Of a stretch of 64,000 bases of DNA, positions 8,146 through 19,078 are shown one piece after another. Below the pieces are notes generated by a model. It was not told the DNA's origin. It worked only from the letters and a program-made list of their open reading frames with translations, and did no database searches. Position 1 is the first letter of the stretch. Each line of letters begins with the position of its first letter. Both the position numbers and the translations under genes were made by a program. The stretch lies in the NCBI RefSeq assembly GCF_029887935.1, contig NZ_JARXRO010000020.1, forward strand, positions 776,683 through 840,682, in the 5' to 3' direction. Source of the stretch: Luteimonas kalidii (GTDB lineage Bacteria > Pseudomonadota > Gammaproteobacteria > Xanthomonadales > Xanthomonadaceae).

Positions 8146-9186
8146 ATGAAGAAATCCGACTTCAACTACGCGCTGCCGCCGGAGCTGATCGCGCAGGCGC
8201 CGCTGCCGAAGCGCTCGGCGAGCCGGATGCTGGTGGTGCCGCCGGAGGATGCGCCGCTGGTCGACGCCCAGGTGCGCGACCTGGGCGAGTGGCTGCGCCC
8301 GGGCGACCTGCTGGTGTTCAACGACACCCGGGTGATCCCGGCGCGGCTGTTCGGGCAGAAGGCCACCGGCGGGCGGGTCGAGATCCTGATCGAACGCCTG
8401 CTCCCCGACAACGAGGCGCGCGCCCAGGTCGGCGCCAGCAAGCCGCCGAAGCCGGGTGGGCGCATCGCGCTCGATGCCGGCGGCACGGCCGAGGTGCTGG
8501 GGCGCGAGGGCGAGTTCTACCACCTGCGGTTCGAGGTCGACGGCGCGCTGGAATCGTGGCTGCTGGAAGCCGGTCGCCTGCCGCTGCCGCCCTACATCCG
8601 CCGCGAGCCCGGGCGCGACGACGCCGAACGCTACCAGACCGTGTTCGCGCGCGAGGTCGGCGCGGTCGCTGCGCCCACTGCGGGACTGCACTTCGACGAT
8701 GCGCTGCTGGCGGACCTGCGCGCGCGCGGAATCGTCTTCGGCCACGTCACCCTGCACGTGGGCGCGGGCACCTTCCAGCCGGTGCGCGAGGACGACGTGC
8801 GTGCGCACCACATGCACAGCGAGTGGCTGAACGTGGGCGCCGAACTCGTGGCCCAGGTGCGGCGTACCCGTGAGGCGGGCGGCCGGGTGGTGGCGGTGGG
8901 GACGACGGTGGTGCGCGCGCTGGAGAGCGCGATGCACGAGGGCGAACTGCATCCGTTCGCGGGTGAGACCCGCATCTTCATCTTCCCCGGCTACCGCATC
9001 CGCAGCGTCGACGCGCTGCTGACCAACTTCCACCTGCCCGAGTCGACCCTGCTGATGCTGGTGTCCGCCTTCGCCGGCCGCGAGCGGATCCTGGCCGCCT
9101 ACGCGCATGCGGTGCAGGCGCGCTACCGCTTCTTCTCCTACGGCGACGCGATGCTGCTGTTTCCACGCGGACCGGACCCGGCCTGA
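8146..9186 (+). CDS. queA: tRNA preQ1(34) S-adenosylmethionine ribosyltransferase-isomerase
   Basis: A 346-residue QueA, full length for the family. It transfers and isomerises the ribosyl moiety of S-adenosylmethionine onto preQ1 at tRNA wobble position 34, giving epoxyqueuosine. Diagnostic segments include the N-terminal [18 protein letters not shown], the [13 protein letters not shown] block, [28 protein letters not shown] and the C-terminal [18 protein letters not shown]. In many gammaproteobacteria tgt follows directly. Here an iron transporter operon separates them. The start codon sits directly after a -10 hexamer, so translation is probably leaderless. Confidence 0.97.
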   Translation: MKKSDFNYALPPELIAQAPLPKRSASRMLVVPPEDAPLVDAQVRDLGEWLRPGDLLVFNDTRVIPARLFGQKATGGRVEILIERLLPDNEARAQVGASKPPKPGGRIALDAGGTAEVLGREGEFYHLRFEVDGALESWLLEAGRLPLPPYIRREPGRDDAERYQTVFAREVGAVAAPTAGLHFDDALLADLRARGIVFGHVTLHVGAGTFQPVREDDVRAHHMHSEWLNVGAELVAQVRRTREAGGRVVAVGTTVVRALESAMHEGELHPFAGETRIFIFPGYRIRSVDALLTNFHLPESTLLMLVSAFAGRERILAAYAHAVQARYRFFSYGDAMLLFPRGPDPA

Positions 9187-9215
9187 CCCTCGCGCGGTGG
9201 CGGGGTTGGGGTCCA

Positions 9216-9234
9216 AATGAGTACAATTCTCATT
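9216..9234. promoter_or_regulatory. Fur box upstream of iron transporter
   Basis: AATGAG (9216-9221) and CTCATT (9229-9234) form perfect 6-bp arms around TACAATT, a 19-bp palindrome that resembles the Fur consensus. The TACAAT inside it (9222-9227) can serve as the -10 element, so Fur binding would block polymerase. It lies 60 bp before the fbpA-type gene at 9294. Confidence 0.8.
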
Positions 9235-9293
9235 ACCGCTGACGCGCCGGGACGGTTGCCCGCGTGTCGCCCCCCGGTCCCGAGGAACGTCCC

Positions 9294-10385
9294 ATGCCCG
9301 CCACGTCGCGCTTCTCCCGTCTGTTCGCACTGCCCGCCGCCGCCCTGCTGCTCGCCGCCTGCGGCGGGGGCACGCCGGCGCCGACCGCCGACAGCGAGGT
9401 GGAGGGCGCCGAAGCCGGCAGCGCTCCGGGCGTGGTCAACCTCTACACCACCCGCGAGCCCGGGCTGATCCAGCCGCTGCTGGACGCCTTCACCGAACGC
9501 ACCGGCACCCGCGTCAACACGGTCTTCGTGCGCGACGGGCTGCTCGAGCGCGTGCAGGCCGAAGGCGAGCGCTCGCCGGCCGACGTGCTGATGACCGTCG
9601 ATACCGGCAACCTGCTCGACCTGGTCGGCGCCGGCATCACCCAGCCGGTGCAGTCTCAGGTGCTGGCCGACGCCATCCCCGCGCACCTGCGCGGCGCGGA
9701 CGGAAAGTGGTTCGCGCTCTCGCTGCGCGACCGCATCCTGTATGCCGACAGGGATCTCGCGCTGGACGCCTTCAGCTACGAGGAACTCGCGGATCCCAGA
9801 TGGAAGGGCAAGGTGTGCATCCGCTCCGGCCAGCACCCGTACAACACCAGCCTGATCGCGGCGATGATCGCCCACCGCGGCGTGGAGGCGACCGAGACCT
9901 GGTTGCGCGGGGTCAAGGCCAACCTGGCGCGCAAGGCCGCCGGCGGCGACCGAGACGTGGCGCGCGACATCCTCGCCGGCATCTGCGAGATCGGCATCGC
10001 CAACGCCTACTACGTCGGCCGCATGAAGAACGCAGAGCCCGGCAGCGAGCAGCACCAGTGGGGCGAGGCGATCAAGGTCATCCGCCCGACCTTCGCCAGC
10101 GTCGAGGGCGGCGGTACCCACGTGAACATCAGTGGCGCCGCGGTGGCCGCGCACGCGCCCAACCGCGACCACGCCGTGGCGCTGCTCGAATACCTGGTCT
10201 CCGACGAGGCGCAGAGCCTGTATGCACGCGCGAACTACGAGTATCCGGTCAAGGCCGGCGTCGAGCTCGATCCGGTGGTCGCCAGCTTCGGCGAGATGAA
10301 GGTGGATGCACTGCCGTTGGCGAAGATCGCCGAGCATCGCCGCCAGGCGAGCGAACTCGTCGACCGGGTCGGCTTCGAGAACTGA
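9294..10385 (+). CDS. fbpA: Iron(III) ABC transporter substrate-binding lipoprotein
   Basis: A 363-residue periplasmic binding protein anchored as a lipoprotein (lipobox LLLAAC followed by Gly-rich linker). It belongs to the ferric-iron-binding FbpA/FutA group: VVNLYTTREPGLIQPLLDAF at the N-terminal lobe and the paired tyrosines in NAYYVGRMKN that bind iron in this family. Start at 9294 follows the SD-like GAGGAA and gives a proper signal sequence. A Fur box lies 60 bp upstream. The permease gene follows after 94 bp and the ATPase after that, forming a complete iron uptake operon. Confidence 0.92.
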   Translation: MPATSRFSRLFALPAAALLLAACGGGTPAPTADSEVEGAEAGSAPGVVNLYTTREPGLIQPLLDAFTERTGTRVNTVFVRDGLLERVQAEGERSPADVLMTVDTGNLLDLVGAGITQPVQSQVLADAIPAHLRGADGKWFALSLRDRILYADRDLALDAFSYEELADPRWKGKVCIRSGQHPYNTSLIAAMIAHRGVEATETWLRGVKANLARKAAGGDRDVARDILAGICEIGIANAYYVGRMKNAEPGSEQHQWGEAIKVIRPTFASVEGGGTHVNISGAAVAAHAPNRDHAVALLEYLVSDEAQSLYARANYEYPVKAGVELDPVVASFGEMKVDALPLAKIAEHRRQASELVDRVGFEN

Positions 10386-10479
10386 CCGCGCGCCGGACGA
10401 TGCGCGGGCACGATGCGCCGCCCGGGCCGGATAGGGCCAGTGGGCCACTGGCGCGGCGCGTGCGCAGGTTGACGCGCCC

Positions 10480-12174
10480 ATGAGCGTCGCCGCCCCGGAG
10501 CTGCCGGCCGGCACGCTGCGCGTTCGGCGTCGGCCGGATGCCTGGCTGCTGGCCGCAGGCGCCATTGCCGGCCTCGTGCTGCTCCCACTGCTGGCGCTGG
10601 CGTGGACCGCCGCGCAGGGCAGCGATGCCTGGCCGCATGTCGCCGCCCATGTGCTGCCCCAGGCCGCTCGCAACACGCTGTGGCTGCTGCTGGGCGTGGG
10701 GTCGCTGGCGATCGCGATCGGCACCGGCAGCGCGTGGCTGGTGACCGCCTACGATTTCCCCGGGCGTCGGATCATGGCCTGGGCGCTGCTGCTGCCGCTG
10801 GCCGTACCCACCTACATCGTCGCCTACGCCTATCTCGACCTGCTGCATCCGCTGGGACCGGTGCAGGGCGCGATCCGCGGCGTGCTCGGCTTTGAGGGCC
10901 CGCGCGAGTTCCGCCTGCCCGACATCCGCGGTCTGGCCGGCTGCATCGTGCTGCTCGGGCTGGTGCTGTATCCGTACGTGTACATCACCACCCGCGCGAT
11001 GTTCATGACCCAGGCGGCCGGCCTGCTGGACGCCGCGCGCTCGCTCGGGGCAGGTCGCACGGCGCTGTTCACCCGGGTCGCGCTGCCGCTGGCGCGGCCG
11101 GCGATCGCGGTGGGTGCGGCACTGGCGCTGCTGGAAACGCTGGGCGACATCGGCGCGTCGGAATTCCTCGGCGTGCAGACGCTCACCGTGTCGGTGTACA
11201 CCACCTGGGTCACGCGCAGCGACCTGCCCGGTGCGGCGCAGATCGCGCTGTCGATGCTGGCGGTGGTGGTGGCGCTGCTGGCGCTGGAACGCTACGGGCG
11301 CCGGCGCGAGCGGTACGCCGCCACGATGCGGCCGCGGCCGATGCAGCCGGTGCCGCTGGGCGGCATGTCGCGCTGGGGCGCGCTGACGCTGGCGGCGCTG
11401 CCTGTCCTGCTGGGCTTCGTGGCGCCCGCCGGCTACCTGGCCGTCGAAAGCATGCAGCGACTGGCCGACGGCGCAGGTGTCCCGCCGATGCTCTGGCGCA
11501 GCGCGTGGAATACCGTGCGGGTCGCATTGCTGGCGACGCTGGCCACGCTGGTCGCCGGCCTGGTGCTGGCCTGGGCGCTGCGGCTGGCGCAGGCGCGGCG
11601 CCGGACGAGCGTCGCCACGGCGGCGCTGCGGATCGGTGGCCTGGGCTACGCGCTGCCCGGCACCGTGCTCGCGATCGGCCTGCTGCTGCCGCTGGCCTGG
11701 TTCGACGACGCCGCGAACGTGCTGCTGCGCGCGATCGGGCAGGAACCGCGCATGCTGCTGATGGGTTCGGTGGGCGCGCTGGTGCTGGCCTACGTGCTGC
11801 GTTTCCTGGTGATCGCGGCCGGCGGGATCGAGGCCGGCTTCGCGCGCATCGCGCCCTCGCTCGACCAGGCCGCGCGCAGCCTGGGCGCGGCGCCGCGGCG
11901 GGTGCTGGCGCGCGTGCACCTGCCGCTGCTGCGGCCGGCGCTGGCCGCGGCGGCGCTGCTGGTGTTCGTGGACACGATGAAGGAACTGCCGGCCACCCTG
12001 CTGCTGCGCCCGCTCGGATTCGAGACCCTGGCCACCTGGCTGTACGCCGACGCCGCGCGCGGCGCCTACGAGGACGGCGCGCTCGCGGCGCTGCTGATCG
12101 TGCTGGCCGGGCTGCTGCCGGTGATCCTGCTGGCGCGCACCGGCCTGCGCTACGGACGCGAGGTGGCGCCATGA
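10480..12174 (+). CDS. fbpB: Iron(III) ABC transporter permease, fused two-domain type
   Basis: A 564-residue inner-membrane permease made of two homologous halves, as in FbpB/SfuB/ThiP proteins. Each half has about six transmembrane helices and an EAA loop that contacts the ATPase: AARSLGAGRTALFTRVALP near residue 190 and AARSLGAAPRRVLARVHLP near residue 465. The first hydrophobic segment begins about residue 18 (WLLAAGAIAGLVLLPLLALA). Its stop codon overlaps the ATG of the ATPase gene (ATGA), a sign of translational coupling. It should carry iron delivered by the upstream lipoprotein. Confidence 0.93.
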   Translation: MSVAAPELPAGTLRVRRRPDAWLLAAGAIAGLVLLPLLALAWTAAQGSDAWPHVAAHVLPQAARNTLWLLLGVGSLAIAIGTGSAWLVTAYDFPGRRIMAWALLLPLAVPTYIVAYAYLDLLHPLGPVQGAIRGVLGFEGPREFRLPDIRGLAGCIVLLGLVLYPYVYITTRAMFMTQAAGLLDAARSLGAGRTALFTRVALPLARPAIAVGAALALLETLGDIGASEFLGVQTLTVSVYTTWVTRSDLPGAAQIALSMLAVVVALLALERYGRRRERYAATMRPRPMQPVPLGGMSRWGALTLAALPVLLGFVAPAGYLAVESMQRLADGAGVPPMLWRSAWNTVRVALLATLATLVAGLVLAWALRLAQARRRTSVATAALRIGGLGYALPGTVLAIGLLLPLAWFDDAANVLLRAIGQEPRMLLMGSVGALVLAYVLRFLVIAAGGIEAGFARIAPSLDQAARSLGAAPRRVLARVHLPLLRPALAAAALLVFVDTMKELPATLLLRPLGFETLATWLYADAARGAYEDGALAALLIVLAGLLPVILLARTGLRYGREVAP

Positions 12175-13166
12175 GCGCGCCGCTGCTCGCGCTGGAGGAC
12201 CTGCGCGTGGCCTATCCGGCCGCCGGCGGCGAACGGGTGGTGGTGGATGGCCTGTCGCTGGCGCTGGAACGCGGTGCGATCGGTTGCCTGCTCGGCGCCT
12301 CGGGCTGCGGCAAGACCACGGTCCTGCGCGCGATCGCCGGCTTCGAGCCGGTGCGGGCCGGGCGCGTGGTGCTCGTCGGGCGCGAACTCTCCCGCGCCGA
12401 TGCGATGGTGCCGCCCGAGCAGCGTGCCATCGGCATGATGTTCCAGGACTACGCGCTGTTCCCGCACCTGGATGTCGCCGGCAACGTGGGCTTCGGGCTC
12501 GCCGGCCGGTCGCGCGCGCAACGGCGTGCGCGCATCGACGAGGTGCTCGCGCTGGTGGGACTGGGCGACCGCGCCGGCGCGTATCCGCACGAGCTGTCGG
12601 GCGGCCAGCAGCAGCGGGTCGCACTGGCGCGCGCGCTGGCGCCGTCGCCGCCGCTGCTGTTGCTGGACGAGCCGTTCTCCAACCTCGACATCGACACCCG
12701 CGAGCACCTGGCCGCCGAACTGCGAACGATCCTGCGACAGACCGGCACCACCGCGCTGCTGGTCACCCACGACCAGGCCGAGGCGTTCGCGATCGCCGAT
12801 GCGATCGGGGTGATGGATCGCGGCCGGATCCTGCAGTGGGCGGACGCGCAGACGCTGTACGCCCGGCCGGCCGACCCGTTCGTGGCCGGCTTCATCGGCC
12901 GCGGCAGCGTGCTGGCGGCGGGCGCGGTGGGACTCGCCGGGGGCGGGACGGTGCTGGTGCGACCGGACCGGCTGGTGCCGGATCCGGCGGGTGCGATCCA
13001 TGCCGAAGTGATGGAGGTGACGTTCCGCGGGCCGGGACGGGTGGCACTGCTGCGGCTGGCGGGCGGGGAACGGGTCGAGGTCGACCTGCCGGCGGATGCG
13101 GCGGCGCAGGCAGGGACGAGGCTCGCGCTGCGGCTTGTGGAGACGGGGCTGGTGCTCTTTCGCTAG
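12171..13166 (+). CDS. fbpC: Iron(III) ABC transporter ATP-binding protein
   Basis: A 331-residue ATPase with all motifs intact: Walker A GASGCGKTT (residues 42-50), Q-loop MMFQDYALFPHL, signature LSGGQQQRVALARAL, Walker B LLLLDEPFSNLD and the switch histidine in VTHDQ. A C-terminal TOBE-like regulatory region follows (VLVRPDRLVPDP, then AEVMEVTFRGPGRVALLRLA), as in FbpC and PotA relatives. The ATG at 12171 is fixed by the 4-bp ATGA overlap with the permease stop. It powers the iron importer and ends the Fur-controlled operon. Confidence 0.93.
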   Translation: MSAPLLALEDLRVAYPAAGGERVVVDGLSLALERGAIGCLLGASGCGKTTVLRAIAGFEPVRAGRVVLVGRELSRADAMVPPEQRAIGMMFQDYALFPHLDVAGNVGFGLAGRSRAQRRARIDEVLALVGLGDRAGAYPHELSGGQQQRVALARALAPSPPLLLLDEPFSNLDIDTREHLAAELRTILRQTGTTALLVTHDQAEAFAIADAIGVMDRGRILQWADAQTLYARPADPFVAGFIGRGSVLAAGAVGLAGGGTVLVRPDRLVPDPAGAIHAEVMEVTFRGPGRVALLRLAGGERVEVDLPADAAAQAGTRLALRLVETGLVLFR

Positions 13167-13203
13167 CCGGCTCGGCGGGTGCGGGCGCGGGTGCGGGCCG
13201 GCC

Positions 13204-13209
13204 TACAAT
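13204..13209 (+). promoter_or_regulatory. -10 element for tgt, implying a leader of about 200 nt
   Basis: TACAAT follows a G-rich stretch 38 bp after the fbpC stop, about 210 bp before the tgt start. No coding frame is convincing in 13210-13420 and I cannot recognise a preQ1 riboswitch fold there. Confidence 0.4.
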
Positions 13210-13348
13210 GCGCGCGTCGCGATGCATGCCGCTGCATCGGTTCTGCCGATCGCCGGGCCGTGGCGGGACGTTACGCGTCCGCCGTCGTCCGGTGGTCGAG
13301 GGTGCCCCGTCGCGCGCCGGCAGGCCGCATGCGGCACGCATCCCATGA

Positions 13349-14548
<1,200 letters not shown>

Positions 14549-14675
14549 GGACCCGCCAGCCCGCTCCGAACCGCTCCGAACCCGCCCGGCCCCTGCCCGC
14601 AGGCCGCCCCGCCCGGGGCCGGCACCCCGGCATGGCATAATTCACGGCTGTTTTCCGCCAGATGGACCCGATCCG

Positions 14676-15017
14676 ATGAACCTGCTCGACCTGCTGATCG
14701 CCCCGGCCCACGCCCAGGCCGCCGGCGCCGCCCCCCAGGGAGGCGGACTGAGTTTCCTGATCATGCCCATCGTGCTGATCGCGATCATGTACTTCCTGAT
14801 GATCCGCCCGCAGATGAAGCGCCAGAAGGAACACCGCGGCATGCTCGAGAAGCTCGCGGTCGGCGACGAGGTCATCACCAGCGGCGGCATCGCCGGGGTG
14901 GTGCGCGCGCTGGGCGAGAGCTTCGTGACCGTGGAGATCGCCGACCGGGTCGAGATCCGGGTGCAGAAGGGTGCGATCGCCAACGTGCTGCCCAAGGGTT
15001 CGCTCAAGGCCGCCTGA
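14676..15017 (+). CDS. yajC: Preprotein translocase subunit YajC
   Basis: A 113-residue single-span inner-membrane protein that associates with SecDF. The transmembrane helix is at about residues 25-44 (LSFLIMPIVLIAIMYFLMI), followed by the family motif RPQMKRQKEHRGMLEKLAVGDEVITSGG and a cytoplasmic domain. A -10-like CATAAT at 14636-14641 suggests it has its own promoter in addition to readthrough from tgt. SecD begins 132 bp downstream. Confidence 0.96.
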   Translation: MNLLDLLIAPAHAQAAGAAPQGGGLSFLIMPIVLIAIMYFLMIRPQMKRQKEHRGMLEKLAVGDEVITSGGIAGVVRALGESFVTVEIADRVEIRVQKGAIANVLPKGSLKAA

Positions 15018-15149
15018 TCCGGCGGACCCGCGACGTCGCCGGCCGGTCGCCGGCGGCGCGACGCGACCGCACCCGACGTCCCGCCCGTCCCGGGCGGGCA
15101 CGGGGCCGGGCCGGACGGCCCGCGCCTCCCTCCGCAAGCGAAGCCCGCA

Positions 15150-17036
15150 ATGCTCGACTTTCCCCGCTGGAAATACGCCCTCATCCTGGTCGTGGTGCTG
15201 CTCAGCGCGCTCTACGCCGCGCCGAACCTGTTCCAGAAGGATCCTTCGGTCCAGGTCACGAAGAACCGTCCGGCCGCGGTCGTCGACGAGGCGCTGGTCG
15301 AGCGCGTGCGTTCGATCCTCGACGAGGCGGGTGTCGCCGGCGGCGAGATCTCGCTCGAGGGCGAGCAGGTGCTGGTGCGCCTTCCCGACGCCACCACCCA
15401 GACGCGCGCGGCCGACGCCCTGCGCCCGGCGCTGGGCGAGGAGTACTCCGCGGCGCTGAACCTCGTGCCGACCACGCCGGCGTGGCTGGAATCGTTCGGC
15501 GCACGACCCATGTCGCTGGGCCTGGACCTGCAGGGCGGCGTGCACTTCATGATGCAGGTCGACCAGAAGGCGGCGCTTGAAAAGCGCGTCGACGCCTATG
15601 CCGACGCCATCCGCGCGGCGCTGCGCGAGGCGCGCATCGGCTACACGGGCGCCGAGCGCCGGCCCGACGACAGCGTGCTGGTCACGCTCACCGGCGGGGC
15701 CGACGTGGACGCCGCACGCACCGCGATCGCCACCGCGCTCGCAGGCGTCGGCACCTCCACCGCGATGGGCACCGGCGGCCCGCTGATCGAGGTCGACGGC
15801 AGCCGCATCCACGTGCGCCTGTCGGAGGGCGAGCTCAACCGCATCGCGACCGACGCGATCGAGCAGAACCGCAACGTCATCGCCAACCGCATCAACGCCA
15901 TCGGCGTCGCCGAGCCGGTGCTGCAGCGCCAGGGCGAGGACCGGCTGGTGATCCAGCTGCCAGGACTGCAGGACACCGCCGAGGCCAAGCGCCTGATCGG
16001 CGCCACCGCCACGCTCGAGTTCCGCGCCGTCACCGGCGACGAGTCACAGGCCGCCGCCGCGCTGGCCGACAACAACGTGCCCGCCGGCTCGCGCATCTAC
16101 CGCGACCAGAACGGCCAGCCGCTGCTGCTCTCGCGGCGGCTGCTGGTGTCGGGCGACGAACTGGTCAACGCGCAACCGCAGACCGATCCGCAGACCGGCC
16201 TGCCGGCGGTGAGCATCACGCTCAACGCCGCCGGCGGACAGCGCATGCTCGACCACACCCTGGAGAACGTCGGCAACCGGCTCGGCATCGTGTACGTGGA
16301 GCGGATCCCGACCGTGACCGTGGTCGACGGCGAGGAAGTGCGCTCGGCGCGCACGGTCGAGCGCGTGATCAGCTCGTCCACCATCCGTGGCGTGTTCGGC
16401 AAGGATTTCCAGACCACCGGGCTCAGCCGCGAGGAAGCCGCGGCCCTGGCCAAGCAGCTCAAGGCCGGTGCGCTCGCCGCGCCGATGGATTTCGTGGAGG
16501 AGAACGTGATCGGCCCGACCCTGGGCGCCGAGAACGTCTCCCGCGGCACCCGGGCGGTGATGTACGCGTTCGTGTTCACCCTGGTGTTCTTCGCCCTCTA
16601 CTACCGCATGTTCGGCCTGATCACCTGCGTGGCGCTGCTGCTGAACCTGCTGATGGTGGTGGCGGTGATGAGCCTGTTCGGCGCCACGATGACGCTGCCG
16701 GGCTTCGCCGGCCTGGCGCTGTCGATCGGCATGTCGGTCGACGCGAACGTGCTGATCAACGAACGCATACGCGAGGAGCTGCGGGCCGGTCTGCCGCCAC
16801 GCACGGCGATCGCCAGCGGTTACGACAAGGCGTCGGGCACCATCTTCGACTCCAACATGACCGCGCTGCTGGCGGGCATCGCGCTGTACGCCTTCGGCAC
16901 CGGGCCGCTGCGCGGTTTCGCGGTGACGATGGTGATCGGCATCCTGACCTCGGTGTTCACCGCGGTCACCGTCTCGCGCGGCGTGGCCACCCTGATCTAC
17001 GGCGGCCGTCGCAAACTCAAGTCGATCGCGATCTGA
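15150..17036 (+). CDS. secD: Protein translocase subunit SecD
   Basis: A 628-residue SecD of the RND superfamily. It has an N-terminal membrane helix (WKYALILVVVLLSALYAAP), a large periplasmic region containing GLDLQGGVHFMMQVD, and five C-terminal transmembrane helices from about residue 465 (MYAFVFTLVFFALYY) carrying the RND motif GMSVDANVLINERIREELR. With SecF and YajC it uses proton-motive force to complete export through SecYEG. SecF begins 18 bp after its stop. Confidence 0.97.
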   Translation: MLDFPRWKYALILVVVLLSALYAAPNLFQKDPSVQVTKNRPAAVVDEALVERVRSILDEAGVAGGEISLEGEQVLVRLPDATTQTRAADALRPALGEEYSAALNLVPTTPAWLESFGARPMSLGLDLQGGVHFMMQVDQKAALEKRVDAYADAIRAALREARIGYTGAERRPDDSVLVTLTGGADVDAARTAIATALAGVGTSTAMGTGGPLIEVDGSRIHVRLSEGELNRIATDAIEQNRNVIANRINAIGVAEPVLQRQGEDRLVIQLPGLQDTAEAKRLIGATATLEFRAVTGDESQAAAALADNNVPAGSRIYRDQNGQPLLLSRRLLVSGDELVNAQPQTDPQTGLPAVSITLNAAGGQRMLDHTLENVGNRLGIVYVERIPTVTVVDGEEVRSARTVERVISSSTIRGVFGKDFQTTGLSREEAAALAKQLKAGALAAPMDFVEENVIGPTLGAENVSRGTRAVMYAFVFTLVFFALYYRMFGLITCVALLLNLLMVVAVMSLFGATMTLPGFAGLALSIGMSVDANVLINERIREELRAGLPPRTAIASGYDKASGTIFDSNMTALLAGIALYAFGTGPLRGFAVTMVIGILTSVFTAVTVSRGVATLIYGGRRKLKSIAI

Positions 17037-17054
17037 CCGGCAGCAGGAAGACAC

Positions 17055-18020
17055 ATGGCACTGTTCCCACTGAAACTCATCCCGGCCGAAACCCGCATCG
17101 ACTTCATGCGCTGGCGGCTGGTCACGGTCGTGTTCATGCTGGCGATCATGATCGCCTCGATCGCCCTGGTCGCCACGCGCGGCTTCAACTACGCGCTCGA
17201 CTTCACCGGCGGCACCTCGGTGGAGCTGCTGTTCGAGCGTCCGGCCGACGTGGACGCGGTGCGCGACCGGCTCGAGGCCGCCGGCTACCCGGGCGCCCAG
17301 GTGCAGACCATGGGCACCGCGACCGACCTGATGATCCGGCTGCAGCCCAAGGGCGGCGCCAGCGACGCGGAAGCCATCAATCGCACGGCGGACGACGTGC
17401 TGGCCGCGGCGTCCACGGCCGACAACGCCGCCACCATCAAGGGCCGCTCGTACGTCGGCCCGCAGGTGGGCCAGGACCTGGCGAAGAAGGGCATCTACGC
17501 CATCGTGTTCGTGGTGCTGGGATTCCTGATCTACATCGCGTTCCGTTTCGAGTGGAAGTTCGCGGTCTCGGCGATCATCACCACCCTGGGCGACGTGGTG
17601 ATCGTGGCCGGCTGGTTCTCGCTGTCCGGGCGCGAGTTCGACCTCACCCTGCTGGCCGGCCTGCTGACGGTGATGGGCTTCTCGATCAACGACACCATCG
17701 TGGTCTTCGACCGCGTGCGCGAGAACTTCCGCACCATGCGCGCCGGGCCGCTGGAGGTGCTCAACACCTCGATCAACCAGACCCTGTCGCGCACCATCAT
17801 CACCTCGGTGGTGGCATTCCTGACCGTGCTCGCGCTGTACCTCTACGGCGGCGGTTCGCTGGAGGGCATGTCGGAGGCGATGATGATCGGCATCGCGATC
17901 GGCACCGCCTCGTCGATCCTGGTGGCCTGCCCGCTGTTGACGATGGGCGTGCTGCGCGTGACCAAGCAGGACCTGCTGCCCAAGGCGCGCGACGAGGAGG
18001 CGCTGGCGCGCAGGCCCTGA
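17055..18020 (+). CDS. secF: Protein translocase subunit SecF
   Basis: A 321-residue SecF with six transmembrane helices. Family marks are the N-terminal FMRWRLVTVVFMLAIM helix, NYALDFTGGTSVELLF, the GQDLAKKGIYAIVFVVLGF helix, and the RND motif MGFSINDTIVVFDRVREN near residue 210. It follows secD in the same operon and forms the SecDF complex. A strong hairpin about 40 bp downstream closes the transcript. Confidence 0.97.
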   Translation: MALFPLKLIPAETRIDFMRWRLVTVVFMLAIMIASIALVATRGFNYALDFTGGTSVELLFERPADVDAVRDRLEAAGYPGAQVQTMGTATDLMIRLQPKGGASDAEAINRTADDVLAAASTADNAATIKGRSYVGPQVGQDLAKKGIYAIVFVVLGFLIYIAFRFEWKFAVSAIITTLGDVVIVAGWFSLSGREFDLTLLAGLLTVMGFSINDTIVVFDRVRENFRTMRAGPLEVLNTSINQTLSRTIITSVVAFLTVLALYLYGGGSLEGMSEAMMIGIAIGTASSILVACPLLTMGVLRVTKQDLLPKARDEEALARRP

Positions 18021-18062
18021 GCGCCACGACGGGCCGCGCCTGATCGGCGCCCCTGCGGAAAT

Positions 18063-18093
18063 GCAGAAGGCCGCGCATTGTGCGGCCTTCTGC
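18063..18093. terminator. Terminator after secF
   Basis: A perfect 12-bp stem, GCAGAAGGCCGC and GCGGCCTTCTGC, around the loop GCATTGT lies between the convergent secF and suhB genes. It can serve both directions. A run of T residues is short or absent, so efficiency is uncertain. Confidence 0.75.
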
Positions 18094-18160
18094 TGTGCGA
18101 TCCGGTGGAAGGCGTGTCGTCAGCGCCGCCGACGTGGCGCGACGCGTCCAGGCGATCGCC

Positions 18161-18991
18161 TCAGCCGAACTCCCTGGCGTAGCCGCTGGCCACGATCGCC
18201 TTCTGCAGCGCGTCGGTGACCTTGAGGTTGCCGGCGATCAGCGGCCGGCCCTGGCCCATGGCGATGTGCATCGGTCCGGTGCCGGCGCCCTTGAAGTCGG
18301 TGACCCGGCCACCGGCCTCGCGCACCAGCAGCACGCCGGCAGCGATGTCCCAGGGCTGCACGCCGGCCTCGAAGTAGGCGTCGCAGCGCCCCGCGGCGAC
18401 CCAGGCCAGGTCGAGCGCGGCAGAACCCGTGCGGCGCACGTCCTCGGCCTCCTTGAGCAGCAGCTTGATGCAGTCGAGGTGGGCGTCGACCCGCGCGCGC
18501 TCGCGCGGCGGGAAGCCGGTGGCGAGCATGGTGCCCGTCAGGTCCTTGCGCTCGGCCACGCGGATGCGCTTGTCGTTGAGCTGGGCGCCGGCGCCGCGGC
18601 TGGCGATGAACAGCTCGTTGCGCAGCGGGTCGAACACCACGCCGTGCACGGGCTCGGGTCCCTCGCACAGCGCGATCGACACGCACCAGTGCGGGATGCC
18701 GTGCAGGTAGTTGCTGGTGCCGTCGAGGGGGTCGATCACCCAGGTGTGGCGGCTGGGGCCGCGGTTGCCCTTCTGCGCGCCGCCTTCCTCGCCGAGGATG
18801 GCGTAGTCGGGATTGGCCCGGCGCAGCTCCTTGATGATCGCTTCCTCGGCCAGGCCGTCGACCTCGCTGGCATAGTCCAGGCGATCCTTCTCGACCACGT
18901 TCAGCGCGTCCAGCCGGTGCATGTGCCGCAGCAGGACGTTGCCCCCGGCGCGCGCGGCCTTGACCATGACGTTGACGGCTGGGGCGAGCAT
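18161..18991 (-). CDS. suhB: Inositol-1-monophosphatase family protein
   Basis: A 276-residue enzyme of the lithium-sensitive phosphatase family. The metal-site motifs are present in order: GEEGG near residue 68, [19 protein letters not shown] near 84, and [15 protein letters not shown] near 211. In gammaproteobacteria SuhB also joins the rRNA transcription antitermination complex, which is known biology and not visible here. Start at 18991 gives the standard N terminus [17 protein letters not shown]. It diverges from trmJ across 87 bp. Confidence 0.95.
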   Translation of the reverse strand: MLAPAVNVMVKAARAGGNVLLRHMHRLDALNVVEKDRLDYASEVDGLAEEAIIKELRRANPDYAILGEEGGAQKGNRGPSRHTWVIDPLDGTSNYLHGIPHWCVSIALCEGPEPVHGVVFDPLRNELFIASRGAGAQLNDKRIRVAERKDLTGTMLATGFPPRERARVDAHLDCIKLLLKEAEDVRRTGSAALDLAWVAAGRCDAYFEAGVQPWDIAAGVLLVREAGGRVTDFKGAGTGPMHIAMGQGRPLIAGNLKVTDALQKAIVASGYAREFG

Positions 18992-19078
18992 TGCGGACTC
19001 CGTGGGGCGGGCGGGGTGATCGGCGGGGGGAAAGAACGGTCCGGCGCCGTGGCCGGGCGCGCAGTTTAACATCGCGCC

